Below the pieces are notes generated by a model. That model worked only from the letters and a program-made list of their open reading frames with translations. It was not told the DNA's origin and ran no database searches. Below, piece by piece: positions 1 through 11,509 of a stretch of DNA of 64,000 nucleotides. The number at the start of each line of letters is the position of its first letter. The first letter of the stretch is position 1. The DNA comes from Callorhinus ursinus (lineage: Eukaryota; Chordata; Mammalia; Carnivora; Otariidae). The position numbers and the translations under genes were made by a program. The DNA lies in the NCBI RefSeq assembly GCF_003265705.1, contig NW_020313005.1, forward strand, positions 15,634,419 through 15,698,418, written 5' to 3'.

Positions 1-3000
1 CTAGAGAAAAAAACAGCAAATAAAGCCTAAACCCAGCAGGAGAAGAGAAATAATAAAGATCAGAGGAGAGATCAATGAAATAGAAACCAAAAGAACAGTA
101 GAACAGACCAATGTAACTAGGAGCTGGTTCTTTGAAAGAATTAACAGGATTGATAAACCCCTGGCCAGACTTATCAAAAAGAAAAGAGAAATGACTCAAA
201 TCAACAAAATCATGAATGAAAGAGGAGAGATCACATCCAACACCAAAGAAATACAAACAATTATAAGAACACATTATGAGCAACTCTATGAGCAAATTAG
301 ATAATCTGGAAGAAATGGATGCATTCCTAGAGATGTATCAACTACCAGAACTGAACCAGGAAGAAATAGAAACCTGAACAGACCTATAACCACTAAGGAA
401 ATTGAAGCAGTCATCCAAAATCTCCCAACAAACAAAAGGCCAGGGCCAGATGGCTTTCCAGGGGAATTCTACCAAACATTTAAAGAAGAATTAATACCTA
501 TTCTTCTGAGACTGTTCCAAAAAATACAAATGGAAGGAAAACTTCCAAACTCATCTTATGAGGTCACCATTACCTTGATCCCCAAACCAGACAAAGACTC
601 CGTCAAAAAGAATTACAGACCAATATCCTTGATGAACATGGATGCAAAAATTCTCACCAAAATACTAGCCAATAGGATCCAACTGTCCATTAAAAGGATT
701 CTTCACCACGACCAAGTGGGATTTATCCCTCTGCTGCAAGGTTGGTTCAACATCTGCAAATCAATCAGTGTGATACAATACATTAATAAAAGAAAGAACA
801 AGAACCATATGATCCTCTCAATTGATGCAGAAAAAGCATTTGACAAAGTACAGCATCCTTTCTTGATCAAAACTCTTCAGAGTATAGGGATAGAGGGTAC
901 CTACCTCAATATCATAAAAGCCATCTATGAAAAACCCACAGCAAATATCATCCTCAATGGGGAAAAACTGAGAGCTTTCCCTCTAAGGTCAGGAACACTG
1001 CAGGAATGTCCACTATCATCACTGCTATTCAACATAGTATTAGAAGTCTTAAGCACAGCAATCAGAAAACAAAAAGAAATAAAAGCATCCGAATCGTCAA
1101 AGAAGAAGTCAAATTCTCACTGTTTGCAGATGATATGATACTTTATGTGGAAACCCCAAAAGACTCCACCCCAAAACTGCTAGAACTCATACAAGAATTC
1201 AGTAAAGTGGCAGGATATAAAATCAGTGCACAGAAATCAGTGGCATTCGTATACACCAACAATAAGACAGAAAAAAAGAGAAGTTAAGGAGTCGATCCCA
1301 TTTACAATTGCACTGAAAACCATAAGATACCTAGGAATAAATCTATCCAAAGAGGCAAACGATCTGTACTCAGAAAACTATAAAATACTGAGGAAAGAAT
1401 TTGAGGAAGACACCAAGAAATGGAAAAACATTCCATGCTCATGGATTGGAAAAAAAAATATTGTGAAGATGTCAATGCTACCTAGAGCAATCTACACATT
1501 CAGTGCAATCTCTATCAAAATACCATCAACTTCTTTCAAAGAAATGGAACAAATAATCCTACAGTTTGTATGGAACAAGAAAAGACCCCGAGTAGCCAGA
1601 GGAATGTTGAAAAAGAAAAGCAAAGCTGGCGGCATCACAATTCCGGACTTTAAGCTCTATTACAAAGCTTTCATCATCAAGACAGTATGGTACTGGCACA
1701 AAAACAGACACATCAATCAATGGAACAGAATAGAGAGCCCAGAAATGGACCCTCAACTCTATGGTCAACTAATCTTCAATAAAGCAGGAAGGAATGTCCA
1801 ATGGAAAAACATCTCTTCAACAAATGGTGTTGGGAAAATTGGACAGCCACATGCAGAAGAATGAAACTCTACCATTTCTTTCCACCACACACAAAAATAG
1901 ACTCAAAATGGTTGAAAGACCTAAATGTGAGACAGGAGTCCATCAAAATCCTAAAGGACAACACAGGCAGCAACCTCTTCGACCTCAGCCACAGCAACTT
2001 CTACCTAGACACATCGCCAAAGCCAAGGGAAGGAAGGGCAAAAATGAACTATTGGGAATTCATCAAGAAAAGAAGCTTTTGCACAGCAAAAGAAACAGCC
2101 AACAAAACCAAAAGGCAACCGACAGAATGGGAGAAGATATTTGCAAATGACATATCAGATAAAGGACTAGTATCCAAAATCTATAAAGAACTTATCAAAT
2201 TCAACACCCAAAGAACAAATGATCCAATCAAGAAATGGGCAGAAGACATGAACAGACATTTTTCCAAAGAAGACATCCAAATGGCCAACAAACTCATGAA
2301 AAAGTGCTCAACATCGCTCGCCATCAGGGAAATCCAAATCAAAACCTCAATGAGATACCACCTCACACTAGTCAGAATGGCTAAAATTTACAAGTCAGGA
2401 AACGACAGATGTTGGTGGGGATGCGGAGAAAGGGAAACCCTCCTACACTGTTGGTGGGAATGCAAGCTGGTCCAGCCACTCTGGAAAACAGTATGGAGGT
2501 TCCTCAAACAGTTGAAAATAGAGCTCTCTGTCATATGACCCAGCAATTGCACTACTGGGTATTTACCGCAAAGGTACAAATGTAGGGATTCAAAGCGGTA
2601 CATGCACCCCGATGTTTATAGCAGCAATGTCCACAATAGCCAAACTGGAAAGAGCCAAAATGTCCATCGACAGATGAATGGATAAAGAAGATGTGGTATC
2701 TATATACAATGGAGTATTATGCAGCCATCAAAAGGAATGAAATCTTGCCATTTGCAACGATGTGGATGGAACTGGAGGGTAGTATGCTGAACAAAATAAG
2801 TCAATCAGAGAAAGACATGTATCATATGACCTCACTGATATGAGGAATTTTTAATCTCAGGAAACAATCAGAGGGTTGCTAGAGTGGTGGGGGTTGAGAG
2901 GGATGGGGTGGCTGGGTGATAGCCATTGGGAGGGTATGTGCTATGGTGAGCACTGTGAATTGTGTAAGACTATTGAATCACAGACCTGTACCTCTGAAAC

Positions 3001-3303
3001 AAATAATACATTATATGTTTAAAAAGAAGAAGAAGTAGAAGATAGCAGGAGGGGAAGAGTGAAGGGGGGGAAATCGGAGGGGGAGACGAACCATGAGAGA
3101 TGATGGACTCTGAGAAAGAAACTGAGGGTTCTAGAGGGGAGAGGGTGGGGGGATGGGTCAGCCTGGTGATGGGTATTAAAGAGGGCATGTTCTGCATGGA
3201 GCACTGGGTGTTATACGCAAATAATGAATCATGGAACACTACATCAAAAACTAATGATGTAATGTATGGTGATTAACATAACATAATAATAATAATAATA
3301 AAA
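1..3303 (+). mobile_element. LINE-1, 5'-truncated by window edge: decayed ORF2 plus 3' UTR
   Basis: This is the 3' half of a carnivore L1. Bases 1-2538 encode a broken ORF2. The reverse transcriptase block runs from about 530, its FADDM catalytic motif is encoded near 1122-1136, and a C-terminal segment with cysteines and a [15 protein letters not shown] stretch is encoded near 2410-2460. The frame changes near 1080, 1265 and 1800 and there are in-frame stops, so no functional protein is made. Two purine-rich 3' UTR blocks follow (2850-3020 and 3040-3250), then an (AAT)n tail near 3280-3303. The second block is typical of relatively young caniform L1s. The 5' end lies outside the window, so a target-site duplication cannot be checked. 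Confidence 0.93.
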
Positions 3304-3977
3304 GAATATCTATTTGAAAAGAAAAAACAAAGGAAAGCCTTCAAGTCCTCAAAGCAACTACAGAAAAGGATACATGACCCTCTAGAGAGTATCAGTTAAA
3401 CGGACAGCTGCTTTTACAACGGAGACTGAAAACCAGAAGGCAGTGGCCGTTATCTTCAAAATGCTAAGACACCTGCCAACCTAGAATTCTATACCAGTGA
3501 AAACATTCCTCACAAATAAAAGGAAAATTAAGACATTCAGATAAACAGAAGCTGAGAACTTTGTCACCAGCAAATCTACACTACAGAAAGTTTTAAAAAT
3601 GTGTTCTTCAGGCAGAAACATTCCGGAACAGCAATAATAGTCTTGTTATTTAGAATTAAAATACATAACAATAGCATACAAATTAAGAGAGAAATAACTA
3701 GAGACAAAGCATTCTAATGTCTTTACATTATAAAGTGGGTAAAAGTACAAGAAAGAATTAGTTGTTGAAAAATCAAAATATGAATATTATAAACCCTTGA
3801 ACATCCAATAAAAGAGTATATATCTCTCAAGCTAATAGAAGAAAGGAAATAGACACTCCATCATTCCAAAAGAAGGCAATATTGCTTAGAAATACCAAAG
3901 CAAATAATTCTTTAACACAGGCAATAAAAGGCTGAGAAAGCAACCTAGCTTAACAGATACTAAAATGGAATGAAGAG
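3304..3977 (+). mobile_element. Old L1 fragment (ORF1/ORF2 junction region), probable
   Basis: The sequence resembles the non-coding and early ORF2 part of old mammalian L1s. It includes a recognisable stretch about aligned peptides from 'aaaatgctaagacacctgcc' to 'agaattctataccagtg'. A related copy of the same L1 region occurs near 43060-43200. No reading frame survives. It may continue beyond the SINE at 3976-4195 to about 4470. The family call is inference from memory of L1 consensus sequences. Confidence 0.45.
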
Positions 3978-4195
3978 GGGCGCCTAGGTGGCTCAGTCAT
4001 TAAGCGTCTGCCTTCAGCTCAGGTCGTGATCCCAGGGTCCTGGGATCGAGCCCCGCATCGGGCTCCCTGCTCCGCAGAGAGCCTACTTCTCCCTCTCCCA
4101 CTCCCCCTGCTTGTGTTCCCTCTCTCACAGTGTCTCTCTCTGTCAAATAAATAAATAAAATCTTAAAATTAATAATAAAATAAAATAAAACAGAA
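3976..4195 (+). mobile_element. SINEC (tRNA-derived carnivore SINE)
   Basis: The element shows the full order of a caniform SINEC: head GGGGCGCCTAGGTGGCTCAG, GATCCCAGGGTCCTGGGATC core, CT-rich stretch, and a TCAAATAAATAAATAAAATC tail followed by A-rich repeats. It lies in old L1 sequence. Confidence 0.95.
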
Positions 4196-4249
4196 CAAAA
4201 AACTGGAAACCTGCTATCATATTTAGAAAAAGGGGAAACAAGCACAACT

Positions 4250-4971
4250 AAAACAGAAAGATAAAATAATTAAGTTAACTGTTACTATAGTACAAGAATG
4301 AATGGATAACACAATGTAACCAATAATAGCCTGGAAATCAAACTCATCATTGCATTTTCCAACACTGGTCAAGATCTACTGATACTGAGGTGAAATTTTT
4401 GTAAATCCATAGTGAAAATTTGTAATGACTGAAAACCTGTTCAAGATTTCAAGAATGGAAATTAGCTTGATTGAAAAAAAAAACCAGTCCTGCCATTTTC
4501 AGACTGGGAGATAGACACAGATTAAAGCCACCTGAAAAGTTAATAGGAGACACTGCTGCTCCCAAGGCAGTGTAGCAGTTATAAAATATCACCTCTTTGA
4601 GTGACTATTGCTTTCTCACGGATGACACCCCCAGATCCTCTCTTCTGTACCCACTTACTTCTAGGGAGGCCTAATTGCTAAACTACCCTTACCTCATGCC
4701 AGTGCCCAACCCTGGCTAAATGTTGGGTACTTCTTCTAATCTTGCACTGGAAACAACAACCAATCCAGAAGTTGTCCCTGCTTTCCTTCGACTCCCTTTA
4801 GAATCCTTCACCTGAGGCCTAAACTTGCAAAGTCTCTCCTCCTCCTCCACCATTCTTCTAGAATGGTTGCTGAAAGTCAGCAAATCTGATTTTGTCAGAC
4901 TCTAGGTTTGTCCCTGCAAGACTCTGGCTGATTCATTTCTAATAACTCTTTTTTTTTTTTATCTAAGAACT
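4250..4971. other. Non-coding stretch, no recognised gene
   Basis: The first about 200 bp may continue the old L1 to the left. From about 4480 to 4970 I see no repeat I recognise and no coding exon. It ends in a T-run and the left copy of the target duplication of the next L1. Confidence 0.4.
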
Positions 4972-4979
4972 CTTTTTTT

Positions 4980-6215
4980 AAAAGACAACACAGTTGATGA
5001 AATTGAGCCATTCTCTTACATTATACCCAAAGACAAATTCAAAATGGATCAAAAACTTAAATATGAGACAGGAATCCATCAAAATCCTAGAGGAGAACAT
5101 AGGCAGCAAACTCTGACCTCGGTCGCAAGGGAAACAAAAGCAAAAATGAACTCTTGGGACTTCATCAAGGTAAAAAGCTTCTGCACAGCAAAGAAAAGAG
5201 CCAACAAAACTAAAAGACAACCTATGGAATGGGAGAAGATATTTGCCAATGACATATCAGATAAAAGGTTAGTATCCAAGATCTATAAAAACCTTATCAA
5301 ACTCAATACCCAAAAAAACAAATAATCCAGTTAAGAAACGGGCAGAAGACATGAACAGACATTTCTCCAAAGACATACAAATGACCAACAGACACATGAA
5401 AAACTGTTCAACATCACTTGGCATCAGGGAAATACAAATCAAAACCACAATGAGATACCACCTTACACCCGTGAGAATGACTAAAATTAACAAGTCAGGA
5501 AACAACAAATGTTGGTGAGGACCCTCTTACACTGTTGGTGGGAATGCAAGCTGGTACAGCCACTCTGGAAAACAGTATGGAGGTTCTCAAGAAGTTCAAA
5601 ATAGAGCTACCCTATGACCCAGCAATGGCACTACTGGGTATTTACCCCAAAGATACAGATGTAGTGAAACAAAGGGGCAACTGCACCCCAATATTCATAG
5701 CAGCAATGTCCACAATAGCCAAACTATGGAAAGAGCCATGATGTCCTTCAACAGATGAATGGATAAAGAAGATGTGGTTCATATATACAATGGAATATTA
5801 CTCAGCCATCAGAAAGGATGGATATTTACCATTTACATCGATGTGGATGGAACTAGAGGGTATTATGCTAAGTGGAATAATTTAATCAGAGAAAGACAAT
5901 TATCATATGGTTTCACTCATACGTGGAATATAAGAAACACTGCAGAGGACCATAAGGGAAGGAAGGGAAAACTGAATGGGAAGAAATCAGGAAGAAAAAC
6001 CATGAGAGACTCTTAACTCTGGGAAACAAACTGAGGGTTGTGGAAGGGAAGGTGGGTTGGGGGATGAGGGAACTGCATGATGGGCATTAAGGAGGGCATG
6101 TGATGTGATGAGCACTGGGTGTTATATGCAGCTGATGAGTTATTGAACACTACATCTGAAACTAATGATGTACTATGTGTTGGCTAATTGAATTTAAATA
6201 AAAAATTTTTAAAAA
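4980..6215 (+). mobile_element. LINE-1 3' end (5'-truncated) with target-site duplication
   Basis: It contains the ORF2 C-terminal region (from 'gccattctcttacattatac') through the 3' UTR, and ends at TTGGCTAATTGAATTTAAAT plus an A tail. The frame is broken, and about 15 bases are missing near 5519-5521 relative to sibling copies here. AAAAGACAACACAG at 4980 and AAAAGACAATGCAG at about 6213 flank it as a slightly diverged target-site duplication, supporting insertion by target-primed reverse transcription. Confidence 0.93.
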
Positions 6216-6222
6216 GACAATG

Positions 6223-7173
6223 CAGTCTTTATATGCTAAATGTGTTCAAGGTATAAGGCTGCCTGCATTCTGTGACAATGTTCTCTTCCTTTTTGAGATA
6301 CTTAGACTGTCTTATAGGTTATGAAATAAGGGTGACACCTTTTACTTTTCTAAGCAACAGTGCTAAAAACAAACAAAAATGTGCCTGTCTTATTTAGACT
6401 ACAACCGTGTTTAAATTTTTAATAGTTTACAAAATTTCAATGTGTGTGAATCACTGCTATATTAAGGAACAAAATAATTTAAAAAAGGGGGAATAATGTG
6501 ATGTATAAAAGGCATTATGACAGTTTAGAGGGTAAATGCTTTTAAATATCACTCCCATCATTCACCAAATCAAATTCCAATTAAATATTTTTTCTTCTAA
6601 ACCTACATTTTAGAAACCAAACCACTCAAAAAGAGAACACAGCTAAAAACTGATATCAAAACAGTAATGGATAAGCAGTTTCCAAGCTTTGAAGCCTAGA
6701 AAGAAATTACTCATTTTTGTTAATTTCAGCTTGTAGAATGAGGATAATTTTATTACTTGCCAGGCCTGGCTCTCAATGAAACCTATCTTCAAAGACAAAA
6801 TTTTCTAGAACAGTATTCTCTCCTAGGATTCATCACTGGGGCTATGACTCCTATGGCAAGTGAGGATATCCAAGGAGGAGAGTAGTTACAGACCACTGAC
6901 CTACATCCATCTGTACTGGCCACTGCCTCTGAAAGTTAGACTTTTGCAAGCAGGCCACCATGACCCTGTTTAGAGGGAGGCCTTTCAAAGCTCTCAGTCC
7001 AGGCTCTATCCACAGGATGGATATTCTAGAGATATCAAGTGGAGACTCTGACATCCTAAGAACAATGAAGAAAATACTAAAAGGGTCAACCTTTAGACTG
7101 GTCTAATAAAGTCTCAGAGCTAGAAATTCAGACTATAAATTCTTGAACTAATTACTTAGGTGCCAGCACTCAC
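6223..7173 (-). other. Intron of the galactosidase-like gene; non-coding
   Basis: This follows the GTGAGT donor at 7173 on the minus strand. The next expected coding exon (encoding YVPWNLHEPERG in family members) is not found anywhere between here and base 1, so this intron is at least 7.1 kb and continues out of the window. I see no other gene or recognised repeat in this part. Confidence 0.6.
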
Positions 7174-7605
7174 GTGGTAAGGGTGTTGAAACCACAGGCC
7201 TTCAGCTTCAGCAAGCGGTCCCTCCAGTACTCCCGGGGCACCCGGAAATAGTGAATAGTACCTGCTATGATCAGGAAAGGAGAGCCATCTAGTGTGAAGC
7301 TTGAGCCTTCAACTTTCAGACCCACATTGCGATTAACCATGTGGGAGGGAGTCAAGAAAACTTGATTCATCCTGCAAGGACAAAGGAGATGTGTGAAGTC
7401 CTAAAGATGTTACCCATGTGGCACACAGTTTGGGCAAATCAGAAAGGCCTTTCCTTCAGGGACCCTAGGCTCTCCTCCAGTGCAAACAGAAAGTTCCCAA
7501 CCCTTCCGAAACATACCTGGGTGAGACGTCTCCTCCAAATTGAGCTATTACCAATAACCCTGAAGACAGGTACAGGATGCCCACAGGTCTCAGTAAGAAG
7601 GTCAT
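7174..7605 (-). CDS. GLB1L2/GLB1L3-family beta-galactosidase-like protein, first two coding exons (partial)
   Basis: Two exons join in frame on the minus strand. Exon A is 7605-7517 (ATG at 7605, donor CAG|GTATGT). Exon B is 7371-7174 (acceptor TCCTTGCAG, donor AC|GTGAGT). The joined start reads [16 protein letters not shown]..., a hydrophobic signal-peptide-like segment. By residues 55-95 it reaches the first strand and helix of the glycosyl hydrolase family 35 barrel, with [18 protein letters not shown] at residues 70-87. That motif is a hallmark of GLB1L2 and GLB1L3, which are predicted secreted or lysosomal galactosidase-like proteins of uncertain substrate. The catalytic glutamates lie in later exons outside the window. 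An acceptor (TTTAG) 2 bases before the ATG implies a non-coding first exon upstream, probably in the CpG island at 8.65-9.56 kb. Position beside ACAD8 favours GLB1L3, but the N-terminus differs from human GLB1L3 as I recall it, so a third paralogue is possible and no symbol is assigned. Confidence 0.88.
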
Positions 7606-7608
7606 GCT

Positions 7609-8650
7609 AAACAGAGAGGACAGAACTGAAGTCAGACACCCTGGAGGCAGAGAAGGAGGCGGGAGCTGAGTGAGGTCTTGCCTGTGGAGGTGGGTGAGGA
7701 GCACAGACCTGGCCTCACTGGAAGGCAGGATTCAGCATGGCTGTCCCTTGGCTTCTGCACCACCTAGACTCATGACAGACTGGAGGGAGGGCAGCTGCAA
7801 CAAAGAGCCTCCTGATAGTAACAGGGTTTTCTGACACCAGTTACATTTTAGAGAAGATCAAGCCTCAGTCCAGTAAGTTTCACAGAAGAGAAGATAATCT
7901 CTGGGAAATTTGTGGGAGACCTTCTACTACTAAGGAATGAACCCTAATTTGCTGCTTAGCAGAGAACACTCGCTGGAATGTAGAGGGACATTCTCTGTAG
8001 CAGGGTCCCAATTTCTATCCCCAACCCAATTTTCTATTTCTCCGCTACTGTAGAATGTCATCTAATTAGCTCCCAGAACACACTCAGCGTTTGTGTGGCC
8101 AGTGACCTTCTTTATGCTCTCACCGGGGGGGGGGGAGCAAATGCTCTTTCCTTCATGTATCAAAAGTTCTGAGTCCGAGGTAGGCAGAACCAGTGCGGCC
8201 TAGCACCGTCTGCGCGCTGCATGGCTTCTAGGATGGGGAAGCACTCTGCATGGGGCGGCTGTGTCCTCACTACCCAGAGCAGGGCCTGAATGGCAGCAAG
8301 AGCTCAGCTCATGTTTTCTGAACAAATACAGGAGTTGCCAGAATCAGTAAAACATCTGTGTCGCCTCATAAGCTTCAGCTTTACCATGGGCTTCATGAGT
8401 ATTCCCTTAGGCAGAGTTGGGAGGGTAGAATGCAACTGTTTTCTGTAGGGAAATAGGATGGAAAACAGAATGGGGCCCTGGGATTAGAGAAGACAGACCC
8501 CCTGGGCACCACTTGGCTCCTCACTGTGGGCGTGAAGAGTCCGGGAGACAGACTGAGATCAGAGGACGCTCAGAGATTTCCGGGGAGAAGACAGAAGGGA
8601 CAAGGCAGAACCTCGAGGGAGCCTGAACGGAGGGCCTAGAGATAAATTCC
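7609..8650 (-). other. 5' intron of the galactosidase-like gene; non-coding
   Basis: This is the sequence between the coding start exon and the CpG island. It has an 11-base G run at 8125-8135. I see no repeat element and no coding exon. Confidence 0.5.
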
Positions 8651-9560
8651 AGAAAGTGAGGAAACCCGAGGGGCCGTCTGGGTTGACGCGGTTCGGGGCT
8701 GCCGGGTGGGCCCAGAGCTGGGAGAGGCCACAGTGCGGGAGGGGCGGGGAGGTCCCGGGGCTGTCGCGAGCGTGGGCGCTCCGGTGGGCGCCGAGGCCAG
8801 AGCTCACCTTACCCCGCGCCGGACTTCTCCTCCGCCAACTTCGCAGCGGCAGGTCGGTAGCAGCCGCCAGGCGGGGGACAGAGCAGGAACAAGCCGGCTC
8901 CGTGCTCCGCCCAGGATAGCCTCGGCTGGCGAAAACCTCCGACCTTCCCGCGCCCTCCCCCCACCGCAGACTAGCCCGCCCCCACCCCCGTGGACCACCC
9001 CGCTCCCCGACGGGCCTCACTCTCCGCTGACCTGCTCCCCACCCGCCTGAGGCGGATCGTCCCCCACACCCGCCCCCCATCCGCAGCAAAATGGCCTCCA
9101 CCCCCAGCCAAGCGCATCCTTCCCCCAGTACCCTCCCTCCCCTCCGCTGATCCGCCCCCACCCCCCACCCGGTGGGCAGACTCGCAACCCCGCCAGGCCC
9201 CTGTGCGGCCGCAGCCCGGGTACTGCAGAGCGGAGTGCGGGCGTTGCAGTGAGCTCAGCTGGCCCTCTCTGCCCCTCTGGTCAGCCAGAGGCTGGCTCTG
9301 GCATCGGTCGTGACAGCTAATCGTTGTGGAGCGCCGTCAGTGGAGTGCGGACAGCTTGCCATCCGTTCCCGCGGTCCTGCTCGGCTAACCCCGAGAGCTG
9401 ACTCGGGGCCGCCTGCCCCTCCGCCCCTCTACTTTCTCTGGGACCCACTCAGGCGTCCTTCCCAGGCCCCGCGCTGCGCGGGGGAAGCCGGCGCGGCAGA
9501 GCCACTGGCACACTTGCTGGGCCACAGCAGGGGATTCATCCCCCGAGGGTCCGGGTTGGG
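8650..9560. promoter_or_regulatory. CpG island, probable promoter and non-coding first exon of the galactosidase-like gene
   Basis: The stretch is very GC-rich with many CpG dinucleotides, unlike its AT-rich surroundings. On the minus strand a good splice donor, AAG|GTGAGC, ends at 8808, so the first exon probably lies just to the right of it (about 8809-8950). This would splice to the acceptor at 7607-7608 that sits directly before the start codon. Long open frames here (for example 8559-9161 minus) are a by-product of GC richness. Transcription to the right is possible but not shown. Confidence 0.65.
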
Positions 9561-9774
9561 GGCAGGGGTGTCCTCTCCACAGCTCCTCTCTCTGGGTCGC
9601 TTCGGCACGTGTTCACAAACCGCAGCCCTCCGGTGCGAGGTGCTGAGGACACAGATAAGGACTATCTCTTCCCCCTGTAGGGAATGCCTAGCAAGGCCAG
9701 TCTACATCCTGGAGGAGGAGGACCATTTTCCTTTACCTTACGTGCCCTACAGCTAGTAACTTAACTAAGCCTGG

Positions 9775-9928
9775 GAGCAGTGGCTCACAAAGTGTGGCGT
9801 AGGTAAACCTTTTTAACACGCAGATGCGCTGTCCGCTTTCGGACCTACAGAATCTGAAACTGGGGCCCGCATTCCGTGTTTGAGCAGGCAATTCTAATGC
9901 ACCCTGAAGTCAGGGACTACCAGTGTAC
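9775..9928 (+). mobile_element. MER5-like hAT DNA transposon remnant
   Basis: It reads AGTGGCTCACAAAGTGTGG, then ACCTACAGAATCTGAAACT, GGGGCCC, CAATTCTAATGCACCCTGA, and ends near GGGACTACCA. This order matches the non-autonomous hAT element MER5A/B. It is diverged and non-coding. Confidence 0.6.
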
Positions 9929-10133
9929 AGCTTTTCCTCCCCTCGTCCTTGTCTCCACAGGAGAGTCCTGAGAGGACACCTGAGGCAATGTAGGTGGGGG
10001 AAAGGAAGTAGAGGTAGAGAGGCGTCTAAATTAATTTCACCAGCGCAGCTGCACCTGTGTGGTTGTGATGGCCCTTTTTTCAGCTTTTGGGATGAGAAAC
10101 CAGGCTCCCTCTGGATGGGAGATCAAGCTCCAT

Positions 10134-11440
10134 TTAAAAGTCTCAGCTGTTGTGGATATTACTACTATAAACATTGGGGTGCAGGTGTCCCGATCACTAC
10201 ATTTGTAACTTTAGGGTAAATACCTAGTAGTGCAATTGCTAGGTCTAAGTGTAGCTTTATTTTTAACTTCTTGAGGACCCTCCATACTATTTTCCAGGGT
10301 GGCTGTACCAGCTTACATTCCCACCGCCAGTGTAAGAAGGTTCCCCTTTCTCCACATCCTCACCAACATTTGTTGTTTCTTGACGTTAATTTTAGCCATT
10401 CTGACTGGTGTAAGGTGGCATCTCATTGTGGTTTTGATTTGGATTTCCCCGATGCCAAGTGATGTTGAACGTTTTTTCATGTGTCAGTTGTTCATTTGTA
10501 TGTCTTCTTTGGAGAAATGTCTGTTCATGTCTTCTCCCCATTTCTTAACTGGATTATTTGTTTTTTGGGGTGTTAAGTTTGATAAGTTCTTTATAGATCT
10601 TGGGTACTAGCCTTTTATCTGTTATGTCATTGGCAAATATCTTCTCCCATTCCATAGGTTGTCTTTTAGTTTTGTTGGCTCTTTTCTTTGCTGTGCAGAG
10701 GTTTTTACCTTGATGAAGTCCCAAGAGTTCATTTTTGCTTTTGTTTCCTTTGCCTTTGGAGGCGTGCCTAGCAAGCAGTTCCTGCGACCGAGGTCAAAGA
10801 GTTTGCTGCCTATGTTCTCCTCTAGGATTTTGATGGATTCCTGTCTCATATTTAAGTCTTTGATCCATTTTGAATTTATCTTTGTGTATGGTGTAAGAAA
10901 ATGGTCCAGTTTCATTCTTCTACATATAGCTGTCCAATTTTCCCAACACCATTTTTTGAAGAGACTTTTTTCCACTGGATATTCTTTCCTACTTTGAAGA
11001 TGTTATATATATATATATACACACACAAAGTGAAATATTACTCAGCCATCAGAAAGGATGAATATTTACCATTTACATCGACATGGATGGCCCTGGAGGG
11101 TATTATGCTAAGCGAAATAAATCAATCAGAGAAAGACAATTATATAGTTTCACTCATATGTGGAATGTAAGAAACAGCACAGAGGATCATGGGGGAAGGG
11201 AAGGAAAACTGGGAAGAAATCAGAGAGGGAGACAAACTATGAGAGACTCAACTCTGGGGAACAAACTGAGGGTTGCTGGAACGGAGGTGGGTGGGGGGAT
11301 GGGGTAATTGGGTATGGGCATTAAGGAGGGCTCAAGATGTGAAGAGCACTGGGTGTTATATGCAACTGAACTCTGCATCTGAAACTAATGATGTACTATA
11401 TGTTGGCTAATTGAATTTAAATTTTAAAAAAATCTTCAGC
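10134..11440. mobile_element. Twin-primed LINE-1: inverted 5' segment joined to direct 3' segment, with target-site duplication
   Basis: Bases 10148-10985 are L1 ORF2 C-terminal sequence on the minus strand. Bases about 11030-11427 are the following ORF2 end and 3' UTR on the plus strand, ending TTGGCTAATTGAATTTAAAT. The two halves are adjacent parts of one L1 in opposite directions, joined by a short TA/CA-rich linker at 11002-11028. AAAAGTCTCAGCTG at 10135-10148 and AAAAATCTTCAGCTG near 11427-11441 flank the whole, so this is one insertion event. All frames are broken. Confidence 0.9.
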
Positions 11441-11509
11441 TGGATCTATACATAATCCAGATCCAAGCTACTAGAGTAGTTAAACTCTTCTTTTTATAGC
11501 AAATTTATC

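Noticed and set aside
530..2538. Reverse-transcriptase-like reading frames
   Set aside because: They are pieces of a decayed L1 ORF2 with frame changes and stops; not a host gene, retron or other functional RT system.
3976..4060. tRNA-like sequence in SINE heads
   Set aside because: The box-like parts belong to SINEC elements repeated about 18 times with A-rich tails; they are not functional tRNA genes.
8559..9313. Long open frames of 107-200 codons on both strands in the CpG island
   Set aside because: GC-rich DNA rarely contains stop codons. The frames are Pro/Arg/Gly-rich on both strands with no conserved motif.
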